In this document: piece after piece, positions 53,062 through 62,216 of the stretch | Layout: each line of letters begins with the position of its first letter | Position numbering within the stretch: the stretch's first letter is position 1 | Translations under genes and position numbers: made by a program | Notes under the pieces: generated by a model | Databases searched by the model: none | The model's input: only the letters and a program-made list of their open reading frames with translations | What the model was told of the DNA's origin: nothing | From: Dehalococcoidales bacterium | GTDB lineage: Bacteria; Chloroflexota; Dehalococcoidia; Dehalococcoidales; UBA2162 | NCBI GenBank assembly: GCA_016932435.1 | Contig: JAFGCW010000078.1 | Span: forward strand, 15,972-79,971 | Direction: 5' to 3' | Length of the DNA: 64,000 nucleotides

Positions 53062-55257
53062 CTATCGACGCTTATTCCGGAAATTCTGGGAGCGCTGGGG
53101 AGGACGTGAATTGCGTTGTGACCTGAATGGATAGTCTACCGAACCTGACCCGTCTTCCTTACTCCCCGAGTTACCGGTAGATTCTTCTAAAACTGATCTC
53201 CTGGACAGGTTAACCCTGCCGAGGTTATCTATCTCTATAACCTTGACCATTATTTCGTCATCGACTTTAACGATATCCTCAACACTGTTTACCCGGTAAT
53301 CAGCGAGTTCGCTGATATGAACCAGCCCTTCTTTACCGGGAAGGATCTCTACCATCGCACCGAAATTCAATATTCGTGTAACTTTTCCGGTATAGACAGT
53401 CCCTACTTCAACTTCCTTAGTCATATTCTCGATAATCTCGATAGCTTTACGGGCTGAGGCTTCGTCATTCGAGCCGATCAATACGGTTCCGGTATCATCG
53501 ATATCGATAGTAGTTTTCGTCTCTTCAATAATCGACCTGATTGTCTTACCACCGGGGCCGATGACGCTGCCGATTTTCTCGGTAGGTACGGATATCTTAT
53601 ACACTCTCGGCGCGTAAGCGCTGAGATCAGTGCGGCTCTCGCTGATGGTATTACTCATCACTTCAAGTATATGAAGCCGCGCTTCTTTCGCCTGCTGGAA
53701 TGTCTTTTCAACGATTTCAGCGGATAATCCTTTTATTTTTGTATCCATCTGGAGACCGGTGATTCCTTCTGTGGTTCCAGCAACCTTGAAATCCATGTCC
53801 CCATAATTGTCTTCGGTACCTTCTATATCGGTGAGTATGGCATATTTCCCATTCTCATCCGTGATCAGTCCCATCGCTATCCCGGCTACCGCTCGTTTTA
53901 TCGGTATTCCAGCGTCCATGAGAGAAAGACTGGATGCGCATACACTAGCCATAGAGGTACTTCCACTCGAACTCAGAACTTCGGAAACGAGACGTATCGT
54001 ATACGGAAAATCCTCGTCCTTCGGTAACACCGCCTGGAGAGAACGTTCAGCCAGGGCTCCGTGTCCGATCTCTCTCCGGCTGGGAGTACCAATACGTCTC
54101 GCCTCGCCGGTAGAGAAGGGGGGGAAATTATAATGATGGATGAATCGTTTGGTTTCCTCAATACCAAGCCCGTCAAGTTGCTGTTCTTTCCTGGTTGATC
54201 CCAACGTGGTTATCGTCATTACCTGGGTCTGCCCACGAGTGAAAAGACCTGAACCGTGGGTACGGGGCAGTAACCCTACCTGGCAGTCCAGTTCCCTTAC
54301 TTCGGTTAATCCCCTCCCGCCGATACGCTGTCCTTTCTCAAGGATACTTTTCCTGATCTCATTCCTGATATTCTTATCGAGGACGGTATAAATCTCACCT
54401 TCCTGGATTTCTTCAAGGTTTTCGACCAGGTCTCTGGAAATTTCTGAAATTTCGTTATCACGTTGCGCTTTATCGGCGTTACCAAGAGCCTGAGCAAGTT
54501 TTTCTCCTATTCTGGCCGAGACAACTTCGTAAACGTCAGGAGAAATTTCCTGCGGTATCACTTCAATCTTTGGTTTCCCAAGAGCCTGCTGAATCTGGTC
54601 CTGTAACTTGATAATGTCCTGGTTGGCTTCATGACCCATCATTATTCCCTTGAGGACAATATCCTCGGGAACCTCGTTCGCTCCTGCTTCTACCATTACG
54701 ACGCAATCTTTCGTACTGGCTACAATTAAGTCGAGTTCACTTTCTTCAAGCTGCGCCAGTGTAGGATTCAGGATCAGCTCTCCATCGAGGTAACCAATGC
54801 AAACACTGCTTACCGGTCCTGCAAAAGGAACCCGTGACATCGAAAGTACCGTCGAACTGCCTATGATAGACAGAAGATCGGCATCGTTTTCAAGGTCTGC
54901 CGACAGCACGGTGATCACCAGCTGGATATCTCTGCGCCATTCCTTGGGCAGCAAAGGCCGAAGCGGCCTGTCCGTCATACGGCAGGCCAGCGTTGCTTCC
55001 TGGGTAGGGCGTCCTTCCCTCCGAATAAAACCGCCGGGTATTTTACCGGCGGCGTACAATCTCTCTTCGTAATCGACAGTTAAGGGAAGAAAATCTACTC
55101 CCTCCCTGGGTTCATCGCTGATACAAAGAGTTACGAGTACTACCGTATCTCCGTACCGGACCGTAACGGCGGCTTCCGCCTGTCCGGCTATTCTTCCTGT
55201 TTCGATGATAAGTTGCCTGCCGCCAACTTCACATTCAAAAGCCTGGGGTGTTAACAA
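53062..55257 (-). CDS. pnp: Polyribonucleotide nucleotidyltransferase (PNPase)
   Basis: A 731-residue 3'-5' phosphorolytic exoribonuclease. Two RNase PH domains (about 10-210 and 315-540; GEARRIGTPSRREIGHGALAERSL and DFKVAGTTEGITGLQMDTKIKGL), a KH domain (VPTEKIGSVIGPGGKTIRSI, about 555-575) and an S1 domain (YTGKVTRILNFGAMVEILPGKEGLVHISEL, about 625-655). The last 50 residues are Ser/Gly/Arg-rich. Downstream of rpsO, the widespread rpsO-pnp order. Confidence 0.97.
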   Translation of the reverse strand: MLTPQAFECEVGGRQLIIETGRIAGQAEAAVTVRYGDTVVLVTLCISDEPREGVDFLPLTVDYEERLYAAGKIPGGFIRREGRPTQEATLACRMTDRPLRPLLPKEWRRDIQLVITVLSADLENDADLLSIIGSSTVLSMSRVPFAGPVSSVCIGYLDGELILNPTLAQLEESELDLIVASTKDCVVMVEAGANEVPEDIVLKGIMMGHEANQDIIKLQDQIQQALGKPKIEVIPQEISPDVYEVVSARIGEKLAQALGNADKAQRDNEISEISRDLVENLEEIQEGEIYTVLDKNIRNEIRKSILEKGQRIGGRGLTEVRELDCQVGLLPRTHGSGLFTRGQTQVMTITTLGSTRKEQQLDGLGIEETKRFIHHYNFPPFSTGEARRIGTPSRREIGHGALAERSLQAVLPKDEDFPYTIRLVSEVLSSSGSTSMASVCASSLSLMDAGIPIKRAVAGIAMGLITDENGKYAILTDIEGTEDNYGDMDFKVAGTTEGITGLQMDTKIKGLSAEIVEKTFQQAKEARLHILEVMSNTISESRTDLSAYAPRVYKISVPTEKIGSVIGPGGKTIRSIIEETKTTIDIDDTGTVLIGSNDEASARKAIEIIENMTKEVEVGTVYTGKVTRILNFGAMVEILPGKEGLVHISELADYRVNSVEDIVKVDDEIMVKVIEIDNLGRVNLSRRSVLEESTGNSGSKEDGSGSVDYPFRSQRNSRPPQRSQNFRNKRR

Positions 55258-55291
55258 AATATTCTCCTATTGTATGATATTACTCATCCGT

Positions 55292-55555
55292 TTATTTTCG
55301 CAGTCCAAGCTGCTTTATTAAGGTGCGATACCTCTGAACGTCTTCGTTCATCAGGTAGGCAAGCAACCTTCTTCTTTTACCTACAAGCTTGATCAGTCCC
55401 AGTTGGGTGTGGTAGTCATGCCTGTTAGCAACCATGTGCCCGGTAAGTTGAATAATTCTTTCCGTAAGTATGGCCACCTGCACTTCGGTCGAGCCTGTAT
55501 CACCCTTCTGACGGGCGAATTTCTCTATGATTTCCGTTTTCTTGATTTTATCCAA
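55292..55555 (-). CDS. rpsO: 30S ribosomal protein S15
   Basis: An 87-residue S15 that binds 16S r[54 protein letters not shown] is diagnostic. TTG start with caggag 9-10 bases upstream. A TATACT -10 box lies near 55610 on the minus strand. First gene of the operon ending with dapA. Confidence 0.97.
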   Translation of the reverse strand: MDKIKKTEIIEKFARQKGDTGSTEVQVAILTERIIQLTGHMVANRHDYHTQLGLIKLVGKRRRLLAYLMNEDVQRYRTLIKQLGLRK

Positions 55556-55989
55556 ATTACACTACTCCTGTGATATTTATGCTAATAAAACTATTACTCG
55601 ATTATTGAGTATAACATAAAATTGGGAATATGGCACGAACCTGTGGACATAATCCTCATCTCGTAATACTAATTCCTAAACAAATACCATTAAACATCAA
55701 TATCTAAGCACTAAATCCTGAATAATACCTTATTTCTAATCTGAAAACACGAAATTATCTGGACATTAGTTCTTTGAATTTGTTTAGAGCTTCGATATTA
55801 GAATCTAGAATTTCTAGTATCTTGACTGAATCATTACCGGAATGATAGAGTCTCTTGTATGAATGGTATATGACGTGTTAACTCAATATTAATCTGCACT
55901 TCTCTTGAAAACACGCAGTTTCTTCGAACTGTTCTATTATCGTACACCATCTCCGGTCATCTACAGGAATTCCCGGAGGTGGTAACCCC
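55556..55989. other. Divergent intergenic region rpsO / MFS transporter
   Basis: No gene seen. It holds an AT-rich stretch, the interrupted palindrome CTAGAATTTCTAG (55805-55817) and a possible plus-strand promoter, TTGACT (55822), 18-base spacer, TAGAGT (55846), reading towards the transporter. Confidence 0.45.
55805..55851 (+). promoter_or_regulatory. Candidate promoter with palindrome for the MFS transporter
   Basis: The palindrome CTAGAA-t-TTCTAG ends 4 bases before a TTGACT -35 box; the -10 is TAGAGT after 18 bases. The leader to the ATG would be about 130 bases. Confidence 0.4.
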
Positions 55990-57147
55990 ATGAGTTACAA
56001 GGCTGTTATCCGCCTGCTGTTCGTGTTCCACTTATTCGGCGACCTGATTCTCATTTACGCCGTAGACAAGCTGTTCCTGCTGTCCAGGAACATATCAATA
56101 CAGGAAATAGCCATTCTGGTAGCCATCTGGAGTGGGCTTACCGTCCTGCTGGAGGTTCCGACCGGAGCCCTTGCCGACCGATGGAGCAGGAAATACACTC
56201 TCGTTCTGTCCGGGCTGTTTTATTCTCTCTGCTACATTACCTGGATATTCAGCTTCTCTTTCTGGCCATTTGCCCTTGGATTTCTATTCCGCACTATCGG
56301 GGGTACATGCGAATCCGGCACATTGCAGGCGTATACCTACGATTTCCTGAAAAAACATAAAAAAGAAGATGAGTTCGAGAAAATATGGGGAAGGTGTATC
56401 ACGCTCAGGGTGATAGGAACCGCCGTCGCGGTCGCCGCCGGTGGGTATCTCAGTGAGATATCATATACTCTTGTCCTGGTTTTCTCGGCATTATCACCCC
56501 TGGTGGTAACGATCATTGCCTTCCTGCTGCCGGAAGTGAAATCAACGGACAATGAAACCCATAGAAGTTATATTTCGTATATGCGAGGAGGACTTAAACA
56601 GGCCTTCTCCAACAGGATAATCCTGAAAATAATGCTGTACTCGAGCATTGTCTGGGCCACGCTCGGACTCCTGGAAGAGTACGACCAGGTCCTGATATCA
56701 GAGAGACTCGGTTTTTCGAATACCTTTATCGGGATATGGGCGGCGGCAGCCGTCTGTATCAGTAGCGTTGGATCATTTTTTGCCCATCGATTGAAAAATC
56801 TCGGTTGGCGAGTACTCATCATAATCGGAGTCGCAACCGGAACCGGCCTCGTAGTCATCACGTTTGTCCGAAATCCCGTGATTCTCGGATGCCTCCTGGT
56901 CAATTGCATTTCGCTTCTTCTTGCTTCCGTCACGATCGAAGGAATAATACAGAGAGAAATTAAAACCGAAGAGCGTGCTACGATATCTTCAGTTTGTGGC
57001 GTTATGGGCGAAATCGGAACTGTCATTTTCAGTCTTTTTATCGGTTTCATAGCCCACGTGTTTGGGATACATATTGGCTATGGTATTCTTGGCGCCCTCA
57101 TCCTGGTCTATATCTCAATCCAGTTTCTTGTCGGATTAAGAAAGTAA
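55990..57147 (+). CDS. Major facilitator superfamily transporter
   Basis: A 385-residue membrane protein with about 11-12 hydrophobic segments. VLLEVPTGALADRWSRKYTLVLSG (about 52-75) has the MFS loop 2-3 motif, and the repeat-like structure continues with a long central loop around 175-210. It resembles the group often annotated as drug or unknown-substrate exporters. Ribosome site cggaggtgg. Confidence 0.87.
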   Translation: MSYKAVIRLLFVFHLFGDLILIYAVDKLFLLSRNISIQEIAILVAIWSGLTVLLEVPTGALADRWSRKYTLVLSGLFYSLCYITWIFSFSFWPFALGFLFRTIGGTCESGTLQAYTYDFLKKHKKEDEFEKIWGRCITLRVIGTAVAVAAGGYLSEISYTLVLVFSALSPLVVTIIAFLLPEVKSTDNETHRSYISYMRGGLKQAFSNRIILKIMLYSSIVWATLGLLEEYDQVLISERLGFSNTFIGIWAAAAVCISSVGSFFAHRLKNLGWRVLIIIGVATGTGLVVITFVRNPVILGCLLVNCISLLLASVTIEGIIQREIKTEERATISSVCGVMGEIGTVIFSLFIGFIAHVFGIHIGYGILGALILVYISIQFLVGLRK

Positions 57148-57199
57148 TTCCTTGACCTTACAATCCCCCAGCATGTATATTTGGAGAGTCAGGTGCGCT

Positions 57200-57499
57200 A
57201 TGCACATCGGTGTTTGTACAATCAGGCTGCGGATCCCGGAGAACGGTTCTCTGAAAGACAAGCGCCGTGTGCTCAAATCCATCACTTGCAGGGTAAAGAA
57301 CAAGTTCAACGTATCGATCGCCGAAGTCAGTGATAATGATACCTGGCAGGTCGCCACACTCGGGATTACCTGTGTCAGCAACGATAAAAGACACGCCAAT
57401 GAAATCATTTCAAAAGTAGCAGATTATATTTCCGAAGCGCGTTTTGAAGCGGAAGTCCTGGATTTCAATACCGAGATAATTCCCATTTTTGACCTATAG
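57200..57499 (+). CDS. DUF503 (YlxP-like) protein
   Basis: A 99-residue protein. MHIGVCTIRLRIPENGSLKDKRRVLKSITCRVKNKFNVSIAEVSDNDTWQVATLGITCVSND is the DUF503 signature. The start at 57200 gives the usual family N-terminus; the frame is open to 57152. In Firmicutes the relative YlxP lies in the nusA-infB-rbfA operon and is linked to ribosome assembly; here it is 15 kb away from that operon and sits between a transporter and a helicase. Confidence 0.87.
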   Translation: MHIGVCTIRLRIPENGSLKDKRRVLKSITCRVKNKFNVSIAEVSDNDTWQVATLGITCVSNDKRHANEIISKVADYISEARFEAEVLDFNTEIIPIFDL

Positions 57500-57536
57500 G
57501 CCAGTAGTTTATCTTTGAATACCCGGGAGATAGTTA

Positions 57537-59819
57537 TTGGATATAAAGGCATTTATCACGTACCTGCAGTCTCAGCCTACCTACAGCGGCCAGGTGGCTC
57601 ATATCGAGCATATCCAGCCACGTGAAGCGCTTACCGCCGACCTGGATCAACCGCTTTCTCCCGCGCTCCAGGCACGCCTGGATAAAAAATGGATAACATC
57701 CCTCTACACCCACCAGGCAGAAGCGATCAACGTCGCCCGTCAGGGTAAGAACGTGATGGTTGCTACCTCCAGTGCTTCCGGCAAGAGTCTGTGTTATAAC
57801 CTTTCCGTCCTGGATGCACTACTGAACTCACTGGACGGTCGGGCGCTTTACCTTTTCCCGACAAAAGCCCTTGCTCAGGACCAGCTTCGCGTTCTGAAAG
57901 AAATGTTTACTCCCGAGCCTTTCAGAGAACGCGAATTCTCCACCTTTGACGGAGATACGCCCTTCGGAGACAGGAACGATATCAGGAAAAGGTCAAAAGT
58001 AATCCTGACCAATCCCGATATGCTCCACGTCGGTATAATGCCAAACCATACTTCCTGGTCGAGATTTTTCCGCAACCTGAAATACGTCGTTATCGATGAA
58101 GCCCATACGTACCGCGGAGTATTTGGCTCTCACGTTGCCGGAGTAGTGCGCCGACTCCGCAGGCTCTGCCGGTATTACGGCTCGGAACCTCAGTTCATAC
58201 TCTGTTCGGCTACAATCGCCAATCCCGGCGAACATGCCGAAAAACTCACCGGTCTGCCCTTTACCGTAGTCGATAATGATGGATCCCCGCACGGGCAAAA
58301 GGATTTCGTCTTCTGGAATCCTCCGATAATCGACGAAAAGAAGAATACCCGCCGCAGCCCGAACAGTGAAGCAACATTACTGTTTACAGAACTGGTTAAC
58401 CAGAGTGTCAGAACTCTCACCTTCGCTCTCAGCCGCCGCCTTGTCGAACTCATATACAGCTACTCGCGTGACCGGCTTGCCGAACTGAATCCGCCGCTGG
58501 CACGGCGGATAAGCGCCTACCGTGCCGGATACCTTCCCGCAGACAGGCGGAAGATAGAAAAAGAACTTTTCGGAGGACAGTTACTGGGAGCCGTGGCTAC
58601 CGTAGCCCTCGAACTCGGTGTGGATATCGGCGACCTTGAAGCAACGGTGCTGACCGGCTATCCCGGCAGTATTGCCAGTACCTGGCAGCAGGCGGGAAGG
58701 AGCGGCCGTGGCAAAGAACCTTCAATGAGTTTCCTCGTCGGCCTGGACAATCCCCTCGACCAGTATTTCATGCACCACCCGGAAGCCTTTTTTCAGAAAA
58801 GTGTCGAGAACGCTCTCGTCAATCCGGATAACCACTATATTCTCCGCGCCCACCTGCTATGCGCCGCCTGGGAGCTGCCCCTGACAGCCAGCGATAAGCA
58901 ATATTTCGGCACGCTGCTCCTGGAGGAACTCGAAGGATTGAAAAATGAAAATATGTTGCGGGAGAAAAATCGTAAATGGTACCTCGCCCCCAGTATCTCT
59001 TATCCGGCGCAGTCGATAGGTATACGCTCCACCGGCGGAGAGGATTATGCCGTGATAGATACCTCGACCGCATCTCTGCTTGAGACTGTGGACTCCGCCG
59101 TAGCCTTCTTCCAGATCCACACCGGCGCTATCTACCTCCACCAGGGCACGCCGTATTTTATCAATGAACTTGACCTTCACGGTCATACTGCTTACGCTTC
59201 CTCTACCGATGCTGTCTACTACACCCAGACCAAGGAGATAGAAGACCTGCGAATTAAGAAGACGATGAAAGAACGTGACGCCGGTAAGTCAAAAGTATAC
59301 CTCGGTGAAGTCCAGGTCACCAATAACGTCGTTGGATTCAAGAAAAAACTCCAGTATACAGAGGAGGTTATCGGCGAAGAACCGCTGACGCTTCCGCCAA
59401 TCGAATTCCCGACCATATCATTCTGGTTCGATCTTCCCATAGAAACCGTCCAGGAAATTACCGAAACCCAGATGGACTTCGCCGGCGGACTTCATGCCGC
59501 CGAACACGCCGCTATTGCCATGCTTCCACTGTTCACGCTGTGCGATCGCAACGACATCGGAGGAGTATCCACCGCGTTACACCCGGATACTGGCCGGGCG
59601 CAGATATTTATCTATGACGCCTACCCCGGCGGAATAGGTATAGCTGAAAAAGGCTACGATATAATAGAGGACCTTTGGAAAGCCACACTCCAGGTAGTCT
59701 CAGAATGCCCCTGCCAGGGCGGCTGTCCAAGCTGCATCCAGTCGCCAAAGTGCGGCAACAACAACAAGCCGCTCGATAAAAAAACCGCCCTTGTCCTGTT
59801 AAAAGGATTGCTTACCTGA
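57537..59819 (+). CDS. DEAD/DEAH-box helicase, MrfA/YprA-like
   Basis: A 760-residue SF2 helicase. LYTHQAEAINVARQGKNVMVATSSASGKSLCYNL (Q motif and Walker A), VIDEAHTYRG (motif II, DEAH), FILCSATIANPGEH (motif III), TLTFALSRRLVELIY and QQAGRSGRG (motif VI). The C-terminal third (from about 560) is the MrfA-type domain, ending in a cysteine cluster C-x-C-x3-C-x2-C-x5-C (CPCQGGCPSCIQSPKCGN) expected to bind zinc. MrfA of Bacillus subtilis unwinds DNA in mitomycin C damage repair. TTG start with ribosome site gggaga. Confidence 0.93.
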   Translation: MDIKAFITYLQSQPTYSGQVAHIEHIQPREALTADLDQPLSPALQARLDKKWITSLYTHQAEAINVARQGKNVMVATSSASGKSLCYNLSVLDALLNSLDGRALYLFPTKALAQDQLRVLKEMFTPEPFREREFSTFDGDTPFGDRNDIRKRSKVILTNPDMLHVGIMPNHTSWSRFFRNLKYVVIDEAHTYRGVFGSHVAGVVRRLRRLCRYYGSEPQFILCSATIANPGEHAEKLTGLPFTVVDNDGSPHGQKDFVFWNPPIIDEKKNTRRSPNSEATLLFTELVNQSVRTLTFALSRRLVELIYSYSRDRLAELNPPLARRISAYRAGYLPADRRKIEKELFGGQLLGAVATVALELGVDIGDLEATVLTGYPGSIASTWQQAGRSGRGKEPSMSFLVGLDNPLDQYFMHHPEAFFQKSVENALVNPDNHYILRAHLLCAAWELPLTASDKQYFGTLLLEELEGLKNENMLREKNRKWYLAPSISYPAQSIGIRSTGGEDYAVIDTSTASLLETVDSAVAFFQIHTGAIYLHQGTPYFINELDLHGHTAYASSTDAVYYTQTKEIEDLRIKKTMKERDAGKSKVYLGEVQVTNNVVGFKKKLQYTEEVIGEEPLTLPPIEFPTISFWFDLPIETVQEITETQMDFAGGLHAAEHAAIAMLPLFTLCDRNDIGGVSTALHPDTGRAQIFIYDAYPGGIGIAEKGYDIIEDLWKATLQVVSECPCQGGCPSCIQSPKCGNNNKPLDKKTALVLLKGLLT

Positions 59820-59895
59820 AATTTTTTATAATCTCTTATCCTTAACCTTGTTCTCATGTTATAATCACCATGCAATTTACATCCGGGAGGTTGAT

Positions 59896-61293
59896 ATGAA
59901 CGTAATATGGATAGTATCTGATACAGTTCGACGTAAAGACATCGGTATTTACGGAAGCAAGGTAGCCCGTACACCGGCAATCGATGCCCTGGCCGCGAAG
60001 TCGGTCCGGTTCGACCGCTATTACGGCGCTTCGTTCCCCACCATGCCGACCCGTGCTGATTACATGACCGGTAAATGGACACTCTCGTTTATGCAGTGGG
60101 TACCAATCCCCCCCGGGCATGTCCTGCTTGCCGAACTGCTTCGTGATAACGCAGACGTGCATACTGTCGGTATCGTCGATACTCCCTTCTTCATCCGCGA
60201 CGGTATGAATTATGACCAGGGATTTACTACCTTCGTCGAGATTCCCGACCACTATTTCGTAGCCAAGGGCGGCTACAACCCACCCCACAGCCCCTATCGG
60301 AAAACTCTCGAACGGCGTCCGAAAGAGCCGCTGGATGCCGAATGCTTCGCTCCGAAAACATTCAACAAGGCAATGGAGTGGCTGACTCTCAACTACAAAG
60401 AGGACTTTTTTCTCTACATCGATACCTGGGACCCGCACGAGCCGTGGAATGCCCCGCTTTACTATACCGAACCGTACTGGCCGGGTTACGACGGAGAACA
60501 GATTATGCCCTTCTATAAGAACTGGAAAGAGCAGCCCGGGTTCACCGAGGAAATGCTGAAAAAAGCCCATGCCGCTTACCTCGGCGAGATAAGCATGGTG
60601 GATGCCTGGATAGGAAACCTGCTCAAACAAGTCGAGTACATGGGGCTGATGGAAAATACCGCCATCATCTTTACCACCGATCACGGTTTCTATTTCGGCG
60701 AACACGATATATTCGGGAAAATGGTCTTCGATAACAAGGAAGACGCTCCGGAGGAAGTGACCCGTCATCCCGGTGCCTGGGCGCGCTCCCCACTTTATGA
60801 AGAAATAGCCGCTATTCCGCTAACCATCTACGTGCCGGGTGTTAAACCGGGGGTGTATGACGGTCTGGCTTCGGCAGTCGACATGATGCCTACCATCCTC
60901 GATATGTTCGGACAGGAGATACCATCGTTCGTTGAAGGAAGATCATTACTTCCTGCGGTCAAGGACACCAAGACTCCGGGACGCGAGGTTGTCTTTACCG
61001 CCTGCCCGTTTATTAACGCGGGTGATACAGACCAGCTTGTCGACCACTTATTGCGCAGATGCGTAGTTCCGTCAATGACCACGGTCACAACCGACGAGTG
61101 GTCGTTCCTGCACGATTGCGCGCCGGGCGGTTCGGAGTTGTACAATCTTAAATCCGATCCCGACCAGTTGAACAACATAATCAGTCAGCATCCTGATATC
61201 GCCCGTGACATGCATAAATACCTGGTCGAATTCATGCGTGAAACCAACATGCCGCAAAGACTGCAGGAACCACGTCTTGAGTTAAAACTGTAA
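59896..61293 (+). CDS. Sulfatase-family (alkaline phosphatase superfamily) hydrolase with Thr at the nucleophile site
   Basis: A 465-residue cytoplasmic protein of the sulfatase family. The start at 59896 has a strong ribosome site (gggagg). N-terminal WIVSDTVRRKDIGIYG holds metal-binding Asp residues, FTTDHGFYFGEHDIFGK the second metal set. The signature, normally CxPSR with a Cys or Ser converted to formylglycine, reads T49-M-P-T-R53, so Thr takes the place of the nucleophile precursor. Thr is the nucleophile in related nucleotide pyrophosphatases and lipoteichoic acid synthases, hence a phosphodiesterase or phosphotransferase activity is more likely than sulfate ester hydrolysis. Confidence 0.85.
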   Translation: MNVIWIVSDTVRRKDIGIYGSKVARTPAIDALAAKSVRFDRYYGASFPTMPTRADYMTGKWTLSFMQWVPIPPGHVLLAELLRDNADVHTVGIVDTPFFIRDGMNYDQGFTTFVEIPDHYFVAKGGYNPPHSPYRKTLERRPKEPLDAECFAPKTFNKAMEWLTLNYKEDFFLYIDTWDPHEPWNAPLYYTEPYWPGYDGEQIMPFYKNWKEQPGFTEEMLKKAHAAYLGEISMVDAWIGNLLKQVEYMGLMENTAIIFTTDHGFYFGEHDIFGKMVFDNKEDAPEEVTRHPGAWARSPLYEEIAAIPLTIYVPGVKPGVYDGLASAVDMMPTILDMFGQEIPSFVEGRSLLPAVKDTKTPGREVVFTACPFINAGDTDQLVDHLLRRCVVPSMTTVTTDEWSFLHDCAPGGSELYNLKSDPDQLNNIISQHPDIARDMHKYLVEFMRETNMPQRLQEPRLELKL

Positions 61294-61310
61294 TTTCTGA
61301 GGGAAAAACG

Positions 61311-61334
61311 GGGACGGCTGTTTTCAGCCGTCCC
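61311..61334. terminator. Hairpin terminator between convergent genes
   Basis: GGGACGGCTG and CAGCCGTCCC, 10 bp, with the tetraloop tttt. It lies between the sulfatase-like gene and the selenoprotein gene and can serve both. Confidence 0.7.
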
Positions 61335-61373
61335 TGTTATCAATTTTAAGACCGGTGTAAAGTCGCGTTAGTT

Positions 61374-61895
61374 CTATAAGACCCCTTCAGCAGCAGTCGG
61401 CCGACCTTCTCGCGTGAATTCTACCAGTATTCGCTGTCCTTCCTGCATACTCTTCAGTACGCGCTCAAGATCGCCGGCAGTTGTTATACTCTGCTTATTT
61501 ACCCGCGTGATAATATCGTCCCGTTTCAGGCCTATCCTCTGTGCAACGGAACCTTGCCTGGTACCACCTACGTAAGCTCCTGAGGTTACACTTTTACCTC
61601 GCTTCGCGGTAATCTTGTCTGCATCAGCTATCGAAGCTCCGAAAGACGGACGATTAGTCTTAGGCCGGCTGGAAACAAGCTGCTCAAGTCGGTTTCGGTC
61701 GAAGCCGACAACTATTTCTCCGTCGAAGACTGTTACCGGTACTCCCATCTGTCCTGTATTATTCATCAGTTCCCGTGCATACGCCTGGTTACGGGAAACG
61801 TCACGTTCTTCGTATTGTACTCCTCTTTGTGAAAGAAACTGTTTCACCATGTCACAGTAGGGTCAGGTTGGACTTGAATAAACGATAATGCTCAT
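61374..61895 (-). CDS. Selenocysteine-containing glutaredoxin fused to a PDZ domain (in-frame TGA)
   Basis: Read with TGA at 61865-61863 as selenocysteine, the frame gives 173 residues starting MSIIVYSSPT-U-PYCDMVKQFLS. U11-P-Y-C14 takes the place of the glutaredoxin CPYC. The ATG at 61895 has agagga 6 bases upstream, whereas the first ATG after the TGA (61850) has no ribosome site and would lose strand 1 and the active site. Residues 1-77 form the glutaredoxin domain (GQMGVPVTVFDGEIVVGFD, with cis-Pro); 78-95 a linker; 96-173 a PDZ domain (GAYVGGTRQGSVAQRIGLKRDDIITRVNKQSITTAGDLERVLKSM). A 6-bp hairpin follows the TGA. Probably a soluble redox protein whose PDZ docks partners. The alternative is a nonsense mutation or sequencing error. 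Confidence 0.85.
61829..61847 (-). promoter_or_regulatory. Candidate bacterial SECIS hairpin
   Basis: In the mRNA, GUGAAA (61847-61842) pairs with UUUCAC (61834-61829) around the 7-base loop CAGUUUC. The apical loop begins 21 bases after the UGA, inside the range expected for bacterial SECIS elements. The loop G is in third rather than first or second position, so the match is imperfect. Confidence 0.5.
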
Positions 61896-62216
61896 TTCAT
61901 TTCCTCTTTTTTAATGTATCTACTCCTTTATTGAGAATTATACAAAAAGAGATCGGGATTATCTGTGACAAATGTCTAAAAGTATAGGATAATTAATCTG
62001 AGTACTATCCTTTTTCCTTTTAATGCGTTACTATAGTTAACATGTGAATATTACTACAATACCGGAAATACCTCGCGAGAGAAAATCTAATGTGATACTT
62101 ACCTTTTCAATTCGTATATATGGTTAAAAAAAACGTTCCGTTTGCTAACTTTTTACGATCGGTATCGTTAATGATATATAGTCTGGCAGGCAAATACTTT
62201 GGACAGGAGTGGTAAT
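61896..62216. other. Divergent intergenic region selenoprotein / membrane protein
   Basis: No gene found. It is AT-rich, contains the ribosome site of the selenoprotein gene at its left edge and a TATAGT box near 62178 that could serve the plus-strand gene. Confidence 0.4.

Noticed and set aside
59854..60768. 304-codon minus-strand ORF
   Set aside because: Antisense shadow of the sulfatase-family gene, whose motifs are clear.
61374..61850. 158-residue PDZ protein starting at the internal ATG
   Set aside because: It lacks a ribosome site and half a glutaredoxin domain; the frame through TGA restores both.
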